From Myotis daubentonii (Eukaryota > Chordata > Mammalia > Chiroptera > Vespertilionidae), in the NCBI RefSeq assembly GCF_963259705.1, contig NC_081840.1, forward strand, positions 100,422,626 to 100,486,625: 64,000 bases of DNA, given 5' to 3'. The translations under genes and the position numbers were made by a program. The notes beneath the pieces were generated by a model. It was not told the origin of the DNA. It saw only the letters and a list, made by a program, of their open reading frames with translations, and ran no database searches. Of this stretch, positions 60,905 to 64,000 are shown one piece after another (position 1 is the first letter of the stretch; each line of letters starts with the position of its first letter).

Positions 60905-62104
60905 AAGATCCAAACAGGTGACGTCAGAGGAATGGCAGCATGAGAGAGCTCCTTCACGTCATCTCCTGAAATTTCAACAAGTTTAGCAGCTATAAATCAA
61001 CAAAAAAAATCCTTGTTCAACACAGAGGCATATCTGAGAAACCCAAGCATTGAAACATCTAAATGTGGCAACCGGAAATAATGGGGAGATGAGAAGAGAA
61101 GAAAATACAGACTGCCCTCAGATGCAGCCCTGCAGCTGGGAGCTTGTGACTCAGCCTGGAGAGGGGAGGAAGCCATCAATAGAAGAGAGGAACATAGAGC
61201 TGCAAGGGAGGGGGCAGTCCATGAGAGCAAGCAGCAAGCAGAATGAACAGTGACTGAATCAGTAGATGCCCAACAGAGCACAGGGTCTGCAGTGAGGCTC
61301 TCCATAGTTGGCCGAGTGGTGGTGTTTCAGACAAAGAAACAACCACAGAGCCCTGACACCACTTGGACTCCTAAACTCGCTTCCCGTTGCCATTGGAGTT
61401 GAGTCAAAGAGCATATTATCTGTAAACCAAGAGCTGTACCAGTAGAACCACTGCTTTCCTCTGTGGCAGAACGCCAAGTGGGGTGCTTGGGGTGGGACCC
61501 TACAGAAGTCATGGGGTTGCCATTACGATGAGAGCAAAACATACCCCAAACCCCAAGCAGGATGGCTATACTGTCTTACAGAAGCCATAGAGGTCAAGAC
61601 TGGGAGATCACAGAGGTAAAAAATCTTGCGATTCAGTGTCATTTACAGGAATATAGTAGAAAGACCTCTTCAGAGGAAGCTGCTATCAGCAATATATGTA
61701 GACAGAGGTAAATACATAGGTAAAGGAGAACAGCAAATACCATGCATAACCATGGTAACAACGATGAACAGAAATAAAATGAAAAATCTCTAGAAAGCAA
61801 GCTGGAACACATGAAAATATGTGATAAGTGACAGAGATTTCAAGATTGCAGTTCTGAAACTACTCAACAAGATGGGAGAAAATACAGATAGAAAACAAAT
61901 TAATGAACAAAATGAGTACTTTACCAAAGAGATTGAAACTTTAAAAAAGAGCCAATCAGAAATCCTGGAAATGAAGCATGCACTTAAGGAGATTAAGAAT
62001 AAAGTACTGAGCACATAAAACAAATCCAACAAGATGGAGGAAAAAAATAGTGATATCAAAGATAGAAATCTAGAAATGATGCAGAGAGAAGAAGAGAGAG
62101 GCCT
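60905..62104 (+). mobile_element. Old L1 5' UTR and ORF1 start
   Basis: L1-style 5' text (TGACGTCAGAGGAATGGCAG at 60919) is followed by a purine-rich leader and an ORF1 coiled-coil piece. In 61821-62018 the frame reads FKIAVLKLLNKMGENTDRKQ, then INEQNEYFTKEIETLKKSQS and EILEMKHALKEIKNKVLS. The element breaks off near 62104. Confidence 0.65.
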
Positions 62105-62648
62105 GAGCAAAGAAACCAGAAACACCAATCAGAAAGGACATATGCACCACTATGTTCATAGCAGCATAATTTACCATAGCTAAGATTTGGAAACAGCCTG
62201 AGTGCCCATCAGCAGATGAGTGGATTAAAAACGATGGTACATCTATACAATGGAATATTATGCTGCAGTAAAAAAGAAGGAATTCTTACCATTTGCAACA
62301 GCATGGATGGACATGGAGAGCATTATGCTAAGCGAAATAAGCCAGTCAGAGAAAGATAAATATCACATGATCTCACTCATTTGTGGAATATAATAAACAA
62401 CATAAACTGATGAACAAAAACAGATCCAGAGACAGCGAAACATCGATCATACCATCAAACCTCAGAAGGAAAGTAGGGGAAGGTGGGGGTAAGGAGGAAA
62501 GATCAACTAAAGGACTTCTATGCATGCATATAAACATAACCAATGGACATGACACCAGGGTAGGTGAGGGCATGAGTGGGGGGGTGGGGGGGGGCAATGG
62601 GTGGATAAGGACACATATGTAATACCTTAATCAATAAAGAAAAAAATT
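62105..62648 (+). mobile_element. Young L1 3' end fragment
   Basis: Text equal to the ends of L1 copies 1 and 2: AGATTTGGAAACAGCCTGAG, GTCAGAGAAAGATAAATATC and a 3' UTR with AGTGGGGGGGTGGGGGGGGG-type G-runs, ending AATCAATAAAGAAAAAAATT. It is 5'-truncated. Confidence 0.85.
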
Positions 62649-63205
62649 AAGAATAGAGCTACCATATGACCCAGCAATCCTGCTCCTGAGTATATACCTG
62701 AAAAACTCAAAATCATGTATTCACAAAAATATGTGCACCCCTATGTTCATTGCAGCATTATTCATGGTGGCCAAGACATGGAAACAACAAAAGTATCCTG
62801 CCATAGAGGACTGGGTAAAGAAGATATGGTACATAAACACAATAGAATTCTACTCAGCCATACTAAAGAATGAAATAGTGCCATTTACAACAACATGGAT
62901 GGACCTTGATATTATGCTATGTGAAATAAGTCAGCCAGAAAAAGCTAAGAACCATGTGATTTCACTCATATGTGGGATATAAAACTGAAAATCATGAATA
63001 CAATCAGCAGTGTAGTGGTTACCAGAGGGAAGACGATGTGGGAGAGAAGTGGGTCCTAATATATGATGACAGGAGAAGATTTTACTTTGGGTGATGGGCA
63101 CAAGGTGCAATACATAGATCTTGTAACATAGAAACCCACACCTGAAAACTATATGCTCATGTTGACCACTGTCACCCCAATAAATTTAATTTTTTAAAAA
63201 GGTCC
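62649..63205 (+). mobile_element. Old L1 3' end fragment
   Basis: ORF2 C-terminus (ATGACCCAGCAATCCTGCTC, CTATGTTCATTGCAGCATTA, GATATGGTACATAAACACAA) and 3' UTR with GTTGACCACTGTCACCCCAATAAA-type end. It may belong to the same old element as 60905-62104, with most of ORF2 lost. Confidence 0.8.
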
Positions 63206-63410
63206 AAGCAGATGGTGTCCCACTTCATTCTTTCCAACAGACACAGTGCTATAGAACCTTTGCTCTAGAATCTTTCTTCACTCCAAGTAAGGCTAGAGGA
63301 TCAAATGCCCATCTCCTTTTAGGCCCCATTTAACCCAGCTGGCCAGGAATTTTGTAAAAGACATGTCCCTCTATTTTCAGAGGCAAAATTATTTGAGGTA
63401 GTCATATTTT

Positions 63411-63603
63411 TTTAAAATACGTGAGGAAATTTTCATTGATTTTTAGAGAGAGGGAGAAGGAGAGAGAGGGAGAGAGAAACATTGATGTGACTGGGTCTGG
63501 GGATCAAACCCACAACCTAAGAATGTGCCCTGACAGGAAATCAAACCCACAACCTTTGGTGCATAGGACAATGCTTCTACCAACTGATCTATGCTGGCCA
63601 GGG
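63411..63603 (-). mobile_element. Ves-type SINE
   Basis: On the minus strand: head CCCTGGCCAGCATAGATCAG, then the B-box region and a CTCTCTC body. Approximate duplications TAGTCATATTTTTT and TAGTCATATTTTAA lie on either side (about 63398 and 63610). Confidence 0.85.
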
Positions 63604-63694
63604 CTGAGATAGTCATATTTTAACTTTTCTCAGACCCCAAAGAATTAAAAAATGCTTAGCTATTTGATAAAAAAAACTTCTTAATTCATTTTAA

Positions 63695-64000
63695 AAAGGT
63701 ATAAAAGACTTAAATGTAAGTCGTGAAATCATAAAAATCCTAGAAGACATCATAGGCAGCAAAATCTCAGACATCTCTTGTAGCACTATGTTTGCTGCTA
63801 CATCTTCTAGGGCAAGGGAAACAAATAAGAAAATAAACAAATGAAACTACATTAAAATAAAAAGCTTCTGGACAGCAAAAGAAACCATCAACAAGGTGAA
63901 AAAGGAGCCCACTATATGGGAGAACACATTTGCCAATGATACATCTGATAAGGAGTTCATTTCCAAAATAAATTAAGAACTCATACAATTTTTTAAAATA
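63695..64000 (+). mobile_element. L1 ORF2 C-terminal fragment, cut by the window end
   Basis: AAGACTTAAATGTAAGTCGT, AATAAACAAATGAAACTACA and AAAAGCTTCTGGACAGCAAA follow the order of the ORF2 region after the RT, on the plus strand. It continues past the window. Confidence 0.85.

Overview
The window looks like vertebrate nuclear DNA from a vespertilionid-type bat. No prokaryotic gene layout is visible. The evidence for a bat is the mix of transposons: HeliBat-like Helitrons with TC...CTAG ends, tRNA-derived Ves-type SINEs, short hAT elements with 8-bp target duplications, a young HAL1 (half-LINE), and several L1 copies. I found no intact host protein gene. The only intact long reading frame of a recognised family is a 297-residue LINE ORF1 protein.

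Layout. 1-12.5 kb: mostly old or unique sequence with one minus-strand Helitron (284-742), a possible retroviral LTR, an ancient L2/CR1 relic, one hAT fragment, a MIR and a long CA microsatellite. 12.5-13.9 kb: a full-length processed pseudogene of cathepsin L on the minus strand, flanked by direct repeats. 15.1-29.7 kb: a LINE cluster on the plus strand. One near full-length L1 (about 15.5-21.5 kb) has a GAGCAGCAG-rich 5' region. A second L1 (about 22.6-29.7 kb) is interrupted by a 119-bp hAT element and by a complete HAL1. 29.9-31.9 kb: an older L1/HAL1-like element carrying a small 18S rRNA-derived insertion. 33-39 kb: old L1 pieces, SINEs, and a Helitron (35169-35669) that carries what appears to be the first coding exon of DENND5B with its splice donor. 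45.7-49.6 kb: an L1 fragment split by two Helitrons joined head to tail. The first still carries a decayed Rep (HUH) coding region. 50.8-55.9 kb: a mini-Helitron, a palindromic hAT element and a long minus-strand L1. 55.9-64 kb: mostly unique sequence, an L2, then old and young L1 pieces running off the end.

Nothing here works as a gene pathway. The relations between features are layers of insertion, and nesting gives their relative order: the hAT element and HAL1 postdate the second L1; the Helitrons postdate the L1s they split; the 18S-derived insert postdates the L1/HAL1-like element around it. The points most worth checking are the DENND5B exon capture, the rearranged 18S rRNA fragment with target duplications, the complete HAL1 with an open ORF1, and the tandem Helitrons without any base between them. 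Family names come from pattern recognition without database searches. Edges not fixed by a target duplication or a canonical terminus are approximate.
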